Part shown: one piece after another, positions 9,029 through 18,857 of the stretch | Position numbering within the stretch: the first letter of the stretch is position 1 | Layout: each line of letters starts with the position of its first letter | Origin: Marisediminitalea aggregata | Lineage (GTDB): Bacteria; Pseudomonadota; Gammaproteobacteria; Enterobacterales; Alteromonadaceae | Length of the DNA stretch: 64,000 nucleotides | Assembly (NCBI RefSeq): GCF_900129565.1 | Contig: NZ_FQWD01000003.1 | Coordinates: 310,001-374,000, forward strand | Direction: 5' to 3' | Program-made: the position numbers and the translations under genes | Notes under the pieces: generated by a model | Told to the model about the DNA's origin: nothing | The model's input: the letters and a program-made list of their open reading frames with translations, nothing else | Database searches by the model: none

Positions 9029-11284
9029 ATGACTGAAACTATCTCTACGTCACGACGCGCGTTTTTAAAACGCAGCGCCACAGCCTCTGGTTTTACACTG
9101 GGCCTGACCCTACTACCCGCCTCTCGCCCCAGTGCGATGTTCGCTGATGCACCCGCCTCAGAGAGCCTGACACCAAGCGTATTTATCGCCATTCATAAAA
9201 ACGGTGACGTTGACATTACCTGCCACCGTTCTGAAATGGGCCAGCAAATTCGCACCAGTATTCCCCAGGTAATTGTGGAGGAACTGGGTGCTGACTGGCA
9301 ACACGTTAATGTGGTACAAGCAACCGGCCACCCTAAATATGGTGACCAGAATACCGATGGCTCGCGCAGTATTCGACGTAACTTCGACCGGTTGCGGGAA
9401 GCGGGAGCCACCGCTGCATACCTACTCCGCGCTGCGGCAGCCAAGGGCTGGCAAGTCGATATTAACGATTGTGACGTTGAAAACCACCACGTTAAACACA
9501 CACCAAGTGGCAAGCGTATAGCGTTTGGTAAACTGGTGGCAGTTGCCGCCACATTACCGCTCCCCGAACCTGACCAGCTTACCCTCAAAGCCCGTGAAGA
9601 CTGGCAGTCCATTGGCAAGCCCATGCGTAGTCTGGACATTCATGCCATGACATCAGGTCAGGCTGTCTATGGTCAGGACGTCATTTTAGACAACATGTGC
9701 TTTGCGGTTATACAACGTCCCCCTGTTGTGTTCAGCGGGGTGGAATCGGTTAACGATGCTGACATCAAAAAGATGTCGGGCGTAGTGGATGTTATTACGC
9801 TCCCCGCACCGGAAGCGCCAGCCATGTTTAAACCACTGGGTGGCGTAGCCGTGATCGCGAACAATACCTGGCAGGCCTGGCAAGCCAGTCGCGCACTAAA
9901 AATTAAATGGTCAGACAGCCCTAATGCCGGCTACGACTCTGCAGCGTACCGTGAACAGCTGCTTGCAACTGCAACCACGCCTGGTGAGGTTGTGCGTCAG
10001 CAAGGTAACTTTGCGGAAGCGAAACAACAAGCCGCATCGTTAATGGAAGCACAATATTATGCGCCTCACCTTGCTCAGGCGCCGATGGAGCCACCAGCGG
10101 CAACCGCCGTTGTTACCGAAGATAAGGCCGAAATCTGGGCCTGTACACAAACACCACAATCTGCCCGACAGGTTGTCGCCGCGGCTTTAAATCTGGACCC
10201 TGAAAATGTGACTATCAATGTTACGCTGTTGGGTGGTGGCTTCGGGCGTAAATCCAAGCCTGATTTCGTAGTAGAAGCGGCACTGCTAGCCAAAGCGATG
10301 AAGCGGCCGGTAAAAGTGGTGTGGCGACGTGAAGATGACATTCAGCACGGTTACTTCCACACGGTGAGCGCACAAGCGCTAACCGCCACGTTAAACGAAC
10401 AAAATCAGGTTACTGGGTGGCTGCACAATTCCGTGTTTCCGAGTATTTCGTCAACGTTTAACCCCGCCGCCAACAAACCCAGCGACGGTGAACTGGACCT
10501 GGGAATGGTGGATACTCCGTTCAACATAGAAAATCTGCAGTTGGAGCGCGGTGAAGCGGAAGCGCACGTGCGAATTGGCTGGCTCCGCAGTGTCGCCAAT
10601 GTTTACCACGCCTTTGCTATTCAGTCGTTTGTAGATGAAATTGCCCAGCGCACAGGTAAAGACCAACAAGCCTTACTGCTGGAACTGATTGGCCCTGACA
10701 GACACATAGACTTTTCAAAGAGTAATGCGAAGTACGGCAACTACGGCGATCCGCTGGAAGACTATCCGGTTGACACCGCACGCTTAAAAAATGTCATTAA
10801 CACCGTTTGCGAAAAGGCAAACTGGTCTAAGCGACACGAGCAAGGCCGCTTTTTGGGGCTGGCTGCGCATCGATCTTTCCTGACCTATGCAGCGGTTATC
10901 ATTGAAGTCGACGTTGACGACAGAGGCAACTGGTCAATTCCCAAAGCCTATGTTGCATTGGATGCCGGTACGGTCGTCAATCCGGAACACGTTCGCGCGC
11001 AATGTGAAGGTGGGCTGATTTACGGCATAAGCTGTGCAATTGGCCAAATTACCGCTTCCAATGGCCAGATAAATGAATCAAACTTCCACAATTATCAGGT
11101 AGCCAGAATGCCGCAGACGCCGGTCAACGTTGAGGTCATTATCGTTGAATCAAGTGCGCCTCCGGGCGGTGTAGGTGAACCACCTACTCCTCCGGCAGCA
11201 CCAGCTTTGGCAAACGCGTTGTTTGCCGCCACTGGCCAGCGATTGCGTGAATTACCTTTACCGCTTACGGTAAAAAAGGCTTAA
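9029..11284 (+). CDS. Molybdopterin-binding subunit, xanthine dehydrogenase family (IorB type)
   Basis: This is the catalytic subunit carrying the molybdenum cofactor. The 751-aa protein starts at the ATG at 9029 with a twin-arginine signal (TSRRAFLKRSATASGFTLGLTLLP), so the folded enzyme is exported with its FeS partner. Family motifs include GGGFGRKSKPDFVVEAALLAKAMKRPVKVVWRRED and the C-terminal GGVGEPPTPPAAPALANAL containing the catalytic glutamate. Related enzymes are isoquinoline 1-oxidoreductase and periplasmic aldehyde dehydrogenases. The stop overlaps by 4 bp the end of the convergent GGDEF/EAL gene. The substrate remains open: an aldehyde or an N-heterocycle. Confidence 0.9.
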   Translation: MTETISTSRRAFLKRSATASGFTLGLTLLPASRPSAMFADAPASESLTPSVFIAIHKNGDVDITCHRSEMGQQIRTSIPQVIVEELGADWQHVNVVQATGHPKYGDQNTDGSRSIRRNFDRLREAGATAAYLLRAAAAKGWQVDINDCDVENHHVKHTPSGKRIAFGKLVAVAATLPLPEPDQLTLKAREDWQSIGKPMRSLDIHAMTSGQAVYGQDVILDNMCFAVIQRPPVVFSGVESVNDADIKKMSGVVDVITLPAPEAPAMFKPLGGVAVIANNTWQAWQASRALKIKWSDSPNAGYDSAAYREQLLATATTPGEVVRQQGNFAEAKQQAASLMEAQYYAPHLAQAPMEPPAATAVVTEDKAEIWACTQTPQSARQVVAAALNLDPENVTINVTLLGGGFGRKSKPDFVVEAALLAKAMKRPVKVVWRREDDIQHGYFHTVSAQALTATLNEQNQVTGWLHNSVFPSISSTFNPAANKPSDGELDLGMVDTPFNIENLQLERGEAEAHVRIGWLRSVANVYHAFAIQSFVDEIAQRTGKDQQALLLELIGPDRHIDFSKSNAKYGNYGDPLEDYPVDTARLKNVINTVCEKANWSKRHEQGRFLGLAAHRSFLTYAAVIIEVDVDDRGNWSIPKAYVALDAGTVVNPEHVRAQCEGGLIYGISCAIGQITASNGQINESNFHNYQVARMPQTPVNVEVIIVESSAPPGGVGEPPTPPAAPALANALFAATGQRLRELPLPLTVKKA

Positions 11285-14200
11285 ATTGACGGTGTGAAAC
11301 TGTCGGAAGGTTCGCGCCATTGCTTTAACAGCAATGGCGCGACTGTTATTGCATCTACCGGTTTTGAAAAATAATAGCCTTGCAAGCGAACACATCCCTG
11401 ATTCAGTAAGTACTGTACTTGCTCGGAGTGTTCTATCCCCTCAGCAATACAGTCCATTTTCAGGCTTAACGCCAAATTAATGGTTGTTTGAACCAGTGCA
11501 TTTTCTTCCTTACTTTCCTGAATGTCGTCAATAAAGCTTTTATCTATCTTCAGAATTTGCAGCGGGAATCGCTTCAGGTAGCTGAGAGACGAATAGCCGG
11601 TACCAAAATCGTCCAGTGCAAGCTTAAAGCCCGCATCGCGAATACGAGTCAGTTGATTAAGCACTTCATCAGACTGGTCAATTAAGACGCCTTCAGTGAT
11701 TTCAAATCGAATGGACGAGTTGGGCAAACCGGCGTCCCTTAACAGCTGTTCTATCAGGTCCAGGTCGAAATGGGTTTTAAAATGCAGCGCTGACAGGTTT
11801 ATTGACACATAGCCTTTGAACCCTTGGGCATACCACTGTTTCATATCGTTCACTGCCTGGGTAGTAGCCACGCGCGTGATCTCAATTATGTGGCGCATTT
11901 CTTCCAGCACAGGAATGAAGTCCGCAGGTGAGATCCACTCATCCTGATAATGGCACCGCAGCAGCAGTTCCACGCCTTCAGTTTGGCCGCTGGATATGTT
12001 TATAATTGGTTGGTAATAATTGATAAAGGCTTGTTCCTGATACGCAGACTTCACCCGGTTTTCCAGCGCCAGACGCTCTTTCGCCCGCTCGTTCATTTCT
12101 TTGGTGTAATAAATAAAAGCGCTTAACGTATCTTTCTTAGCACTGTACATGGCCACGTCGGCCTGCTTTAACAATTCAGCGGGGTCTGTCGCGTCATCGG
12201 GGAAAAAAGATATTCCCACCGAGCAGGATACCCTTAGCACTTCTTTACCCAGCGATATGGGCGTCTCAATGGACTCAATAAGCTGAGAAACGAACGAAGA
12301 AACCGACGCTTCGTTGTCAACTTCTTCCATCACGATCACAAATTCATCGCCCCCTAACCGCGCAACCGTATCGCTTTTAGACGCTAAGTTGAGCATGCGG
12401 TTGGCAATTACCCTTAACAACTTATCGCCATAGTCATGGCCCAAAGAATCGTTAATACCTTTAAAGCGATCCAGGTCGACAAATAATACGGCGACGGTAT
12501 GTTCATGGGTAACGGCATTGGCAATAGCATGCTCGAGGCGGTCCAATAACAAGCTGCGATTGACTAATCCGGTAAGGTTGTCGAAGTTAGCAATCTTTAC
12601 CAGTTTACGTTCTGCATTCTTCTGCTCAGAAATGTCTGAAATCACCACGAGGTAATGGGTGGTTTCATTGTCTTTAGCCGTTCCCTGCATAACATTAATA
12701 TCAATCAGCACATCGTATTTGCGCCCATCGGGCATCACAATGCTGTCTTCCCCTTTCCATACATCATCGGTTTTCAGTAACCTTAGTTGACCTGCCAACT
12801 GACGTTCTAGTTTAGGGTCCTGCTGATATAACCTTTGCAGTTGTCTGTCGAGCCGGTCTTTGTCTGTAATGCCAAATGCACTCTCAAAAGCCGGATTTGC
12901 GGCCACCGCTCTGTGATGCTGATCAAATATCACTACCCAGTCGCTGGTGTGTCTGAATGCATTACCAAATAACTTCACCTGCTGTTGCGCTTGCTGTAAT
13001 CGCACTAACTGCAAATGCCGGCTAACCAAATAAGCCCCAAGCAACGTGATAAAACACAACGCGTACAAGGTGTAAGCCAAAGGCGACAAAAACGGCGGGT
13101 AATCGACCTGAATCGTCAAACTTACCGGTAAGATTGTCTGGTCGCTGTACTGCCCGGCAGGCATCACTTCAAAACGGTAATTTCCGGCTGGTAGAGACGG
13201 TAAAACGACCTTGGTATCGAAGGTGGTGTCTTCACTCAAGACCTGTTTGCCACTGCTCAGTACATAACGGAATCGCGTATCTTTTTGAGCACTGAATTCC
13301 AGCGGAGAAAACTCAATCGTGAGCCCATAGTCATCGTGCTGTAACGCAATATGCCTGCCAGCCAGGTTTTGCTTGGGTAACCCAAGATTTCTTGACGACA
13401 AACTAATTCCGCTAATAACTAACTGTTTGGCGTTTCGTTGCAGCACTGCTTTTTGATATTCAGCGTTAATGACATTCGGGTCAAACATCACCACACCACG
13501 TGGTGATCCGTAAGCTATTCGGCCATCTTGCAGTTTTACATTTGCACCTTGGTTAAACTCAGCAACATTCAACTCTCGCCCGTACTGGAAACGTTTAAAG
13601 GTAAGCTTGTCTGGCGAAAAACGTTGTAAGCCGCTGTGCGAGCTAAACCAGATGTTGTTGTCCTTGTCTTCCAGCAAGCCATAAATGAATGCGCCTTTGC
13701 CTAAAATGTCTGAACCAAAGTAATACCGTTGTTGATAATTTTGGACATCCAACCCAACTAAGCCATAGCCGGGGTAAACTACCCATAAGATGTTGTTATG
13801 CAGTAGCACCGAATCTGGCGCGAAATCGCTGCGACGAACCATGTCTGGTAGCTGGTGCAACCGTTCTGCCTTTTTAGTAACTATGTCGTAAGCCCATAGC
13901 CCATCGAAAGTAGCCAGCAGCATTTGAGACGCATTCACCGGATTAATCCCAATAAAGTTTGTCGATAAGTTTAACGATATCTGCCGGTTTAAATCGGTCA
14001 ACTCTTCCAGTTTTTGGGCCTTAAAATCATATTTGTAGAAGTTGTCCCCTATGAAATACGCATTGCCCTCTGCGTCCTTTGCCAATCCTGTCATGAAAGT
14101 AGCTTCATCTTCTCCCCTGCCAAACGTAAGTAACTTAACGTCACCCGTTGATTTTCTGAATTCATATAAACCGGCATAGGTCTGAAGCAACAGCACATCC

Positions 14201-15549
14201 TCTCGCAACGGGAATATCTGTTGAATAATGTGCATACTGTAAGGTGGCGGCGTACCCTCACTTTGCAGATAAAATGTGCTTGATTTAGCCACTGGGTTAT
14301 AGCGTGTCAGACCGTTATCAGTGCCAATCCACAGGGTGCCGTCGGTATCCTCGTATAGCGCCCATATGTTGTTGTCTGACAGCACGGTGGTGTTCGTGCT
14401 ATAACGCTGATTTTGCAACATGGTGAAGTTTAGACTTTGCGGGCTCCAGTAGAAGGCACCACCAATATAGGTGCCAATCCACAATCCATCGTTAGGGGCC
14501 AATGCCAAAGCCCTGATATCCTGACGGGATAGCGCCTCTAATCCGGTAGCGGGGTCCAGCGCATACTCAGCATGCCAACGCCCTTTCTTCATTTGCATCC
14601 GCACCAAACCGATATCTGTCCCCAACCAAACCAGGGAATCATTCGCCTGCTTGATTTGCCAGATATTGCGCTCCGCTATTTCAAGACGCGTGTCAGCAAC
14701 GAACCGATTTTCAGCGCGTACTGCCTGCTGAAGATTCTGCACAGGCATCGAGTACAAACCTGCGACTGTGCCAATCCACAGCCGACCAAAACTATCTGTC
14801 ATCAACGATTTTGCATTTAGATTGTCCAGATTGAACTCAACATCTGCACGGTGCTCTACAGGCAAGAACCGGAGCTTTGAAACAGGTTCTCCGAAATCCA
14901 CGTTAGCAACAAACATACCCGACGATGTCGCCATAACCAGTGTCTTATCGATCAGCAACAAATCGCGCAAATACGGCACATTATTTTGCTTTTCGGTGTC
15001 GATGGCGTAAAGGATAGTTTGTTGCTGCGTAGACGTGTCGTAGTGAATTAACATCTGCTCGAACAGCATCAGCATATTACCGTCAGGCAATTCAATGAAT
15101 TTATTCACTAATTGCTGATATTCGGGGTTGTTAATGTATTTCAGTTGGAGAACAGCACTGTAGGTGTTGGTGGTTAAATCTAATTTATAGACCCCGCGAC
15201 TGGCGGTGCTGATCCAAAGCTGTCGGCTGCTGTCCTGGAAAACAGCATTTACCGGTGTCGAGGCAAGTACACCGTCAGGCCCCTGCACATGCTCCACTCT
15301 ATAACCGTCGTAGCGGTCTAGCCCACCATCCGAGGCAACCCACAGAAAGCCATCGTGGTCGATAAATAACTGATTAATACTGTCCTGGGCCAACCCCTGT
15401 TTCGTTGACAGCGGAGTGGTGACCGGAGAAGTCAATATGGGCTCTTCCGGCAGCACTATACCCGCAGCGCTAACGGGTAACGCTATTATGCTGAATACGC
15501 TCAGTGCTATTAACTGTTGGAACAACGCCCACAACCTGTACCCATACAT
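11281..15549 (-). CDS. Reg_prop/Y_Y_Y sensor with PAS, GGDEF and EAL domains
   Basis: This is a very large c-di-GMP signalling protein. After a signal peptide, the N-terminal half consists of repeated two-component-regulator propeller motifs (such as GTDNGLTRYNP, SSHSGLQRFSP), then a Y_Y_Y domain, one membrane segment (about residues 800-825), a PAS domain, a GGDEF domain with intact RLGGDEF, and an EAL domain. The EAL signature reads ELLLR instead of EALLR, but the DDFGTGYSSLSYL and KIDKSFI motifs are intact. The residue set upstream of GGDEF is SKSD, so the RxxD inhibitory site is absent. It probably senses a periplasmic ligand. A GTG lies one codon upstream of the chosen ATG. Confidence 0.92.
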   Translation of the reverse strand: MYGYRLWALFQQLIALSVFSIIALPVSAAGIVLPEEPILTSPVTTPLSTKQGLAQDSINQLFIDHDGFLWVASDGGLDRYDGYRVEHVQGPDGVLASTPVNAVFQDSSRQLWISTASRGVYKLDLTTNTYSAVLQLKYINNPEYQQLVNKFIELPDGNMLMLFEQMLIHYDTSTQQQTILYAIDTEKQNNVPYLRDLLLIDKTLVMATSSGMFVANVDFGEPVSKLRFLPVEHRADVEFNLDNLNAKSLMTDSFGRLWIGTVAGLYSMPVQNLQQAVRAENRFVADTRLEIAERNIWQIKQANDSLVWLGTDIGLVRMQMKKGRWHAEYALDPATGLEALSRQDIRALALAPNDGLWIGTYIGGAFYWSPQSLNFTMLQNQRYSTNTTVLSDNNIWALYEDTDGTLWIGTDNGLTRYNPVAKSSTFYLQSEGTPPPYSMHIIQQIFPLREDVLLLQTYAGLYEFRKSTGDVKLLTFGRGEDEATFMTGLAKDAEGNAYFIGDNFYKYDFKAQKLEELTDLNRQISLNLSTNFIGINPVNASQMLLATFDGLWAYDIVTKKAERLHQLPDMVRRSDFAPDSVLLHNNILWVVYPGYGLVGLDVQNYQQRYYFGSDILGKGAFIYGLLEDKDNNIWFSSHSGLQRFSPDKLTFKRFQYGRELNVAEFNQGANVKLQDGRIAYGSPRGVVMFDPNVINAEYQKAVLQRNAKQLVISGISLSSRNLGLPKQNLAGRHIALQHDDYGLTIEFSPLEFSAQKDTRFRYVLSSGKQVLSEDTTFDTKVVLPSLPAGNYRFEVMPAGQYSDQTILPVSLTIQVDYPPFLSPLAYTLYALCFITLLGAYLVSRHLQLVRLQQAQQQVKLFGNAFRHTSDWVVIFDQHHRAVAANPAFESAFGITDKDRLDRQLQRLYQQDPKLERQLAGQLRLLKTDDVWKGEDSIVMPDGRKYDVLIDINVMQGTAKDNETTHYLVVISDISEQKNAERKLVKIANFDNLTGLVNRSLLLDRLEHAIANAVTHEHTVAVLFVDLDRFKGINDSLGHDYGDKLLRVIANRMLNLASKSDTVARLGGDEFVIVMEEVDNEASVSSFVSQLIESIETPISLGKEVLRVSCSVGISFFPDDATDPAELLKQADVAMYSAKKDTLSAFIYYTKEMNERAKERLALENRVKSAYQEQAFINYYQPIINISSGQTEGVELLLRCHYQDEWISPADFIPVLEEMRHIIEITRVATTQAVNDMKQWYAQGFKGYVSINLSALHFKTHFDLDLIEQLLRDAGLPNSSIRFEITEGVLIDQSDEVLNQLTRIRDAGFKLALDDFGTGYSSLSYLKRFPLQILKIDKSFIDDIQESKEENALVQTTINLALSLKMDCIAEGIEHSEQVQYLLNQGCVRLQGYYFSKPVDAITVAPLLLKQWREPSDSFTPSI

Positions 15550-15740
15550 CACTTGTACTCACATTTCCCTGTTAACAGGGTATTATTTTTCTGACGTGAA
15601 AATTCACAGCCTTGTATTATATAAATAGCATATTCAGCCTTGAATTTGTACGTTTATAAAAAGAAAAAGGCTTTATTTTTCCCCACTTGCGGCCTATTTA
15701 TTAGAAAAAGATAATATAAATAACAAGGTTATAGAATGGA

Positions 15741-17228
15741 CTACTGGTCGAGGGGAATTCGACCGGTACTGACGCGGTCACGTCGAATACCCGGCTGTGG
15801 CGCTAACAAGTACATATCACCATTAAGCCCTACGTAGGTTTTACGCACACCAACTGATTTTGCTACTTCGGCATGAGCCGCTAGATGAACGGGCTCACCG
15901 TGCACCGGTATCACAATCTGTGGGCGGGTCCATTGGTACATCAGTTTAAGCTCTTCAACACAAGGATGGCCGCTGGCGTGTATGGGTAAGTCAGAGTGTT
16001 CAGACTGAATAACAGAAACCTGTTTCGCCACTAGCTTTTCGACAAGGCGTTCTACCGGCTTTTCGTTGCCAGGTATCACAATACTGGAAAATATCACGGT
16101 ATCGCCGGCTTCCAACTCGAAATAAGGCAAAGCATCTGTAGCCAGGCGATTCAACGCAGCACGTCGTTCTCCCTGACTTCCCGTTGCAACCACCAGCACC
16201 TCCTCTGGCGGCAAATACCCAACGTGGCTGGGCGTGATAACCGTGACGTCGTCGGGCCAATACCCTGTTTCTTTGGCGACTCCAACCATGTTTTCCAGTG
16301 AACGCCCCACACAGGCCAGATATCGGCCGGTCTTATTTGCAATTCGGCCAAGGGAAATTAACCGCGCGATGTTGCTTCCGAAACACCCGACTACCACTCT
16401 GCCTTTGCAGGCTTTGATAGTGGAGAACAACCCTTCTGCACAAATCCGTTCAGAGATTGAAAAGCCAGCTTTGGTTGCATTTGTGGAATCACCGACAACC
16501 GCGAGCAAATCACTCTCACCCAGAGCCCGAAACGGATTAGCATTGAAAGGGCTGCCGCTGACCGGTTGCCCGTCAATTTTCCAGTCAGCTGTGTGTAATA
16601 CGGAACCTACCGCCGTGTGAATAAGCAGCGCTTGAGGTTCAGGAATTGAATGTGTCATTGTGAGCCATTGCAACGTATAGGGCCCCACAGTTTTCTGTGC
16701 CCCTGGCTGTACAATATCGACAGGCACCTTGCCGACAAGCCCAGCTTGGGCCAGCTTTCTTTGCAGCACAGCGGCAGTAAAAGGCGTGGTGATTATTCGA
16801 CATCGCAACCTGGGCCACAACGCGGCAACCGCGCCAATGTGGTCTTCATGCGCATGCGTAATGACCATGGCGGCGATATCGTCGCGACGTTCTGTCATGA
16901 ATGTAGGATCGGGTGCTACTACACGATGCTTTGTCACTCCGGTATGGGGTGATGTTTTGTATGGCGCAACGAGGGGTTCATCGAAAGACACACCACAATC
17001 AACAATTAACCATTGATTAGCGTGTCCGTAAACGTTGAAGTTCATTCCTATCTCGCCTGTTCCTCCCAGTGGAACAAACCACAAGTCCTGTTGTTGTGGT
17101 ATTAGATGTGAGATACCGCCTCCTTCAAGCAAGTCTGCGTGTTCGATGATAAAAGTGGGTAAAAGCTTCGTTGGGCAGCGCTCAATAGTCGCTGGCCAAC
17201 CGGATAGACAATGCCGACACATCAGCAT
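15741..17228 (-). CDS. RNase J-like metallo-beta-lactamase / beta-CASP protein
   Basis: RNase J enzymes combine 5'-3' exonuclease and endonuclease activity on RNA. The 495-aa protein has the opening LWFVPLGGTGEIGMNFNVYG, the metal motif THAHEDH (His125, His127, Asp129, His130), and beta-CASP signatures GDSTNA, HASGHP and IPVHGEP. It is shorter than typical RNase J (about 555 aa), so the C-terminal domain is reduced or missing. It also has an unusual N-terminal extension of about 48 residues with a CRHC motif. No methionine lies between residue 3 and Met62, so the extension is probably translated, although a rare alternative start cannot be excluded. RNase J is uncommon in gammaproteobacteria. 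Confidence 0.8.
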   Translation of the reverse strand: MLMCRHCLSGWPATIERCPTKLLPTFIIEHADLLEGGGISHLIPQQQDLWFVPLGGTGEIGMNFNVYGHANQWLIVDCGVSFDEPLVAPYKTSPHTGVTKHRVVAPDPTFMTERRDDIAAMVITHAHEDHIGAVAALWPRLRCRIITTPFTAAVLQRKLAQAGLVGKVPVDIVQPGAQKTVGPYTLQWLTMTHSIPEPQALLIHTAVGSVLHTADWKIDGQPVSGSPFNANPFRALGESDLLAVVGDSTNATKAGFSISERICAEGLFSTIKACKGRVVVGCFGSNIARLISLGRIANKTGRYLACVGRSLENMVGVAKETGYWPDDVTVITPSHVGYLPPEEVLVVATGSQGERRAALNRLATDALPYFELEAGDTVIFSSIVIPGNEKPVERLVEKLVAKQVSVIQSEHSDLPIHASGHPCVEELKLMYQWTRPQIVIPVHGEPVHLAAHAEVAKSVGVRKTYVGLNGDMYLLAPQPGIRRDRVSTGRIPLDQ

Positions 17229-17331
17229 CTCTATTAACCATCACTGATTCTCAATTAGTTACGCCTGTAGGCGTATTTTAGACCAGCGTTTTTGTACGGA
17301 CAGGGTTGAACAACCTGTTACAGGCACTGAG

Positions 17332-17356
17332 AAAAAAGGCGTCTTGCAACGCCTTT
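17332..17356 (-). terminator. Intrinsic terminator after the DUF2750 gene
   Basis: A perfect 8-bp stem (17335-17342 with 17349-17356, AAAGGCGT/ACGCCTTT) is followed on the minus strand by a run of T residues. It starts 4 bp past the stop of the DUF2750 gene. Confidence 0.75.
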
Positions 17357-17360
17357 CGAG

Positions 17361-17720
17361 TTATAACAGCTTCTCGGCGAAATCCTCGGGGAGCATCACT
17401 TCACTCTCCTCTCCTGGAGCTGGCGCGACTATCACGCATAGTAAATCCCGCGCTAAACCCACGGTCCAGCGGGACAACCAGGTATCAAGATCAATGGCTT
17501 TGGGCTCACAATCCGACCATTCTTCGTTGGCCCACATTTGTGCCAAACCGGCGCTAGGCCACACAGGTACGCCATCTTCTTCATCTGACGTCAGCATGAC
17601 ACAGCCATCTGCATCATTCAAAATGAATACTTCTTTTTGTGCTTTTATCTGTTCAAAGCACTTTGCTGCTCGCTCTGCCTGAGGCAGCATCAAAAAATCG
17701 TTATCTGACCACATTGTCAT
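17361..17720 (-). CDS. DUF2750 domain-containing protein
   Basis: This 119-aa protein matches the DUF2750 pattern as I recall it: QAERAAKCFEQIKAQKEVFILNDADGCVMLTSDEEDGVPVWPS, then a WANEEWSDCEPKAIDLDTWLSRW core. It is a small acidic cytosolic protein with no membrane or catalytic motif. The gene begins 15 bp after the hdfR stop on the same strand and is followed directly by a terminator, so it is probably the last gene of an hdfR operon. The molecular function of the family is not established. Confidence 0.8.
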   Translation of the reverse strand: MTMWSDNDFLMLPQAERAAKCFEQIKAQKEVFILNDADGCVMLTSDEEDGVPVWPSAGLAQMWANEEWSDCEPKAIDLDTWLSRWTVGLARDLLCVIVAPAPGEESEVMLPEDFAEKLL

Positions 17721-17735
17721 TTCTCTTGTTATTTG

Positions 17736-18575
17736 TTACACAGCCGAAAAATTGCTGGCTACTACTTTTACTACATCAGGCACCATGGAGCGCCGTATCG
17801 ACTTCATGTGATACATATAGAGTTTACACTGACTATTCTGAAACTGCTCAATACATTCTACCTGATTCAAGCCCCACTGAGACCAATCAGGACCGACAGG
17901 TAAAACCGCCACGCCGCCCTCTGATTTCAGTGTCGCCAGCGCCAGTCGCAGAGAATTAGTAGTAAATTTAGCGTCTCTGAAATCCGGAAAACGCGTCAAC
18001 AGTTCATCTCGTGCTTTGCTACCCCAGTCAATGGCAACATACTGATCCGCAGATGTATCGACCTCTGTCTGGTTGATGCTAAATAAACCCAACGGCAGTG
18101 CCTTAAGCAGTTGTCCACTTAATTCTTCTGATTTTAAAGGTTCGCTGGAAAACGCAATATCAATACTGCGCTCGTGAAGCTGACGGGATATTTGCTCAGA
18201 GGTAAGTACTTCGGCCTTTATGGCCCATTCAGGAAATTGCTGATGAATCTGATGCAGTAAGTCCGGCATCCATATTTCATTGTTCAGCTGTCCCGCACCG
18301 CATACCAAATACTCTCCTGCTTCTCGCTGCAGCTCTTGTTTGGCTTGTTGCAGTGTGTCATTCAGCTGTTCAGCAAACGGCAATAGCTTTTCACCTGCCG
18401 GTGTTAACTGAATACTGTTGCGGTGCCGAATAAACAGAGTGGTATGAAAGTACTCTTCGAGTTGCTTGATTCTGGCGCTTACCGCAGATTGCGTTAAATA
18501 AAGGTTTTCTGCAGCCTTACCAAAATGACGGGTTTTGACGACTTCAATAAAAGTAGTTAAAAAGCGGATATCCAT
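17736..18575 (-). CDS. hdfR: LysR-family regulator HdfR
   Basis: In E. coli, HdfR represses flhDC. This 279-aa LysR protein begins [43 protein letters not shown] and continues with [27 protein letters not shown], very close to E. coli HdfR. The divergent maoP gene is another match to the enteric hdfR-maoP arrangement, so the assignment is by sequence and synteny. The effector domain (about residues 90-279) is more divergent and its ligand is unknown. A small charged-protein gene lies between it and maoP, which is not the enteric layout. Confidence 0.88.
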   Translation of the reverse strand: MDIRFLTTFIEVVKTRHFGKAAENLYLTQSAVSARIKQLEEYFHTTLFIRHRNSIQLTPAGEKLLPFAEQLNDTLQQAKQELQREAGEYLVCGAGQLNNEIWMPDLLHQIHQQFPEWAIKAEVLTSEQISRQLHERSIDIAFSSEPLKSEELSGQLLKALPLGLFSINQTEVDTSADQYVAIDWGSKARDELLTRFPDFRDAKFTTNSLRLALATLKSEGGVAVLPVGPDWSQWGLNQVECIEQFQNSQCKLYMYHMKSIRRSMVPDVVKVVASNFSAV

Positions 18576-18642
18576 TGTTTATACGTATAGGTAATTCTCG
18601 CCGATACGCATACGCTGGCATAAGTTTATGACAAAGTAAATT

Positions 18643-18681
18643 AAAAACAGACTGCACCTGCCCCGAAACCGGGACAGGTGC
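18643..18681 (-). terminator. Intrinsic terminator after the 54-aa charged protein
   Basis: A strong hairpin (arms about 18654-18666 and 18669-18681, GCACCTGCCCCG against CGGGACAGGTGC, short loop) is followed on the minus strand by a T-rich tract (TTTTTAATTT). It starts 11 bp past the small gene and isolates it from hdfR. Confidence 0.65.
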
Positions 18682-18692
18682 TTATCATTCCA

Positions 18693-18857
18693 TCAATTGG
18701 GCTCGTAATGGGACCTGCGTTCCTTTTCACGACGCTGCGTTTCACGCTTTTTGTTTTTCATAGCCTGTGCACGCTTGTGACTTTTACGATGTTCGGCAGA
18801 TTCTTCATCTTCTACCGAATCCCATTCTTCCCGTTGGTAACGATAGTCTTTACTCAT
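18693..18857 (-). CDS. Small highly charged 54-aa protein
   Basis: The protein reads MSKDYRYQREEWDSVEDEE and continues with a strongly basic helix rich in Lys, Arg and His (SAEHRKSHKRAQAMKNKKRE) to the end RRSHYEPN. An AGAGAAG ribosome binding site precedes the ATG and a strong terminator follows the stop. A short acidic-then-basic helical protein could bind RNA or DNA. I do not recognise it with certainty. The bracketing signals make translation likely. Confidence 0.65.
   Translation of the reverse strand: MSKDYRYQREEWDSVEDEESAEHRKSHKRAQAMKNKKRETQRREKERRSHYEPN

Noticed and set aside
9193..9639. Long antisense frames inside the molybdenum hydroxylase, RecC and other genes
   Set aside because: They overlap well-supported genes over their whole length and show no domain pattern, so they are shadow frames.
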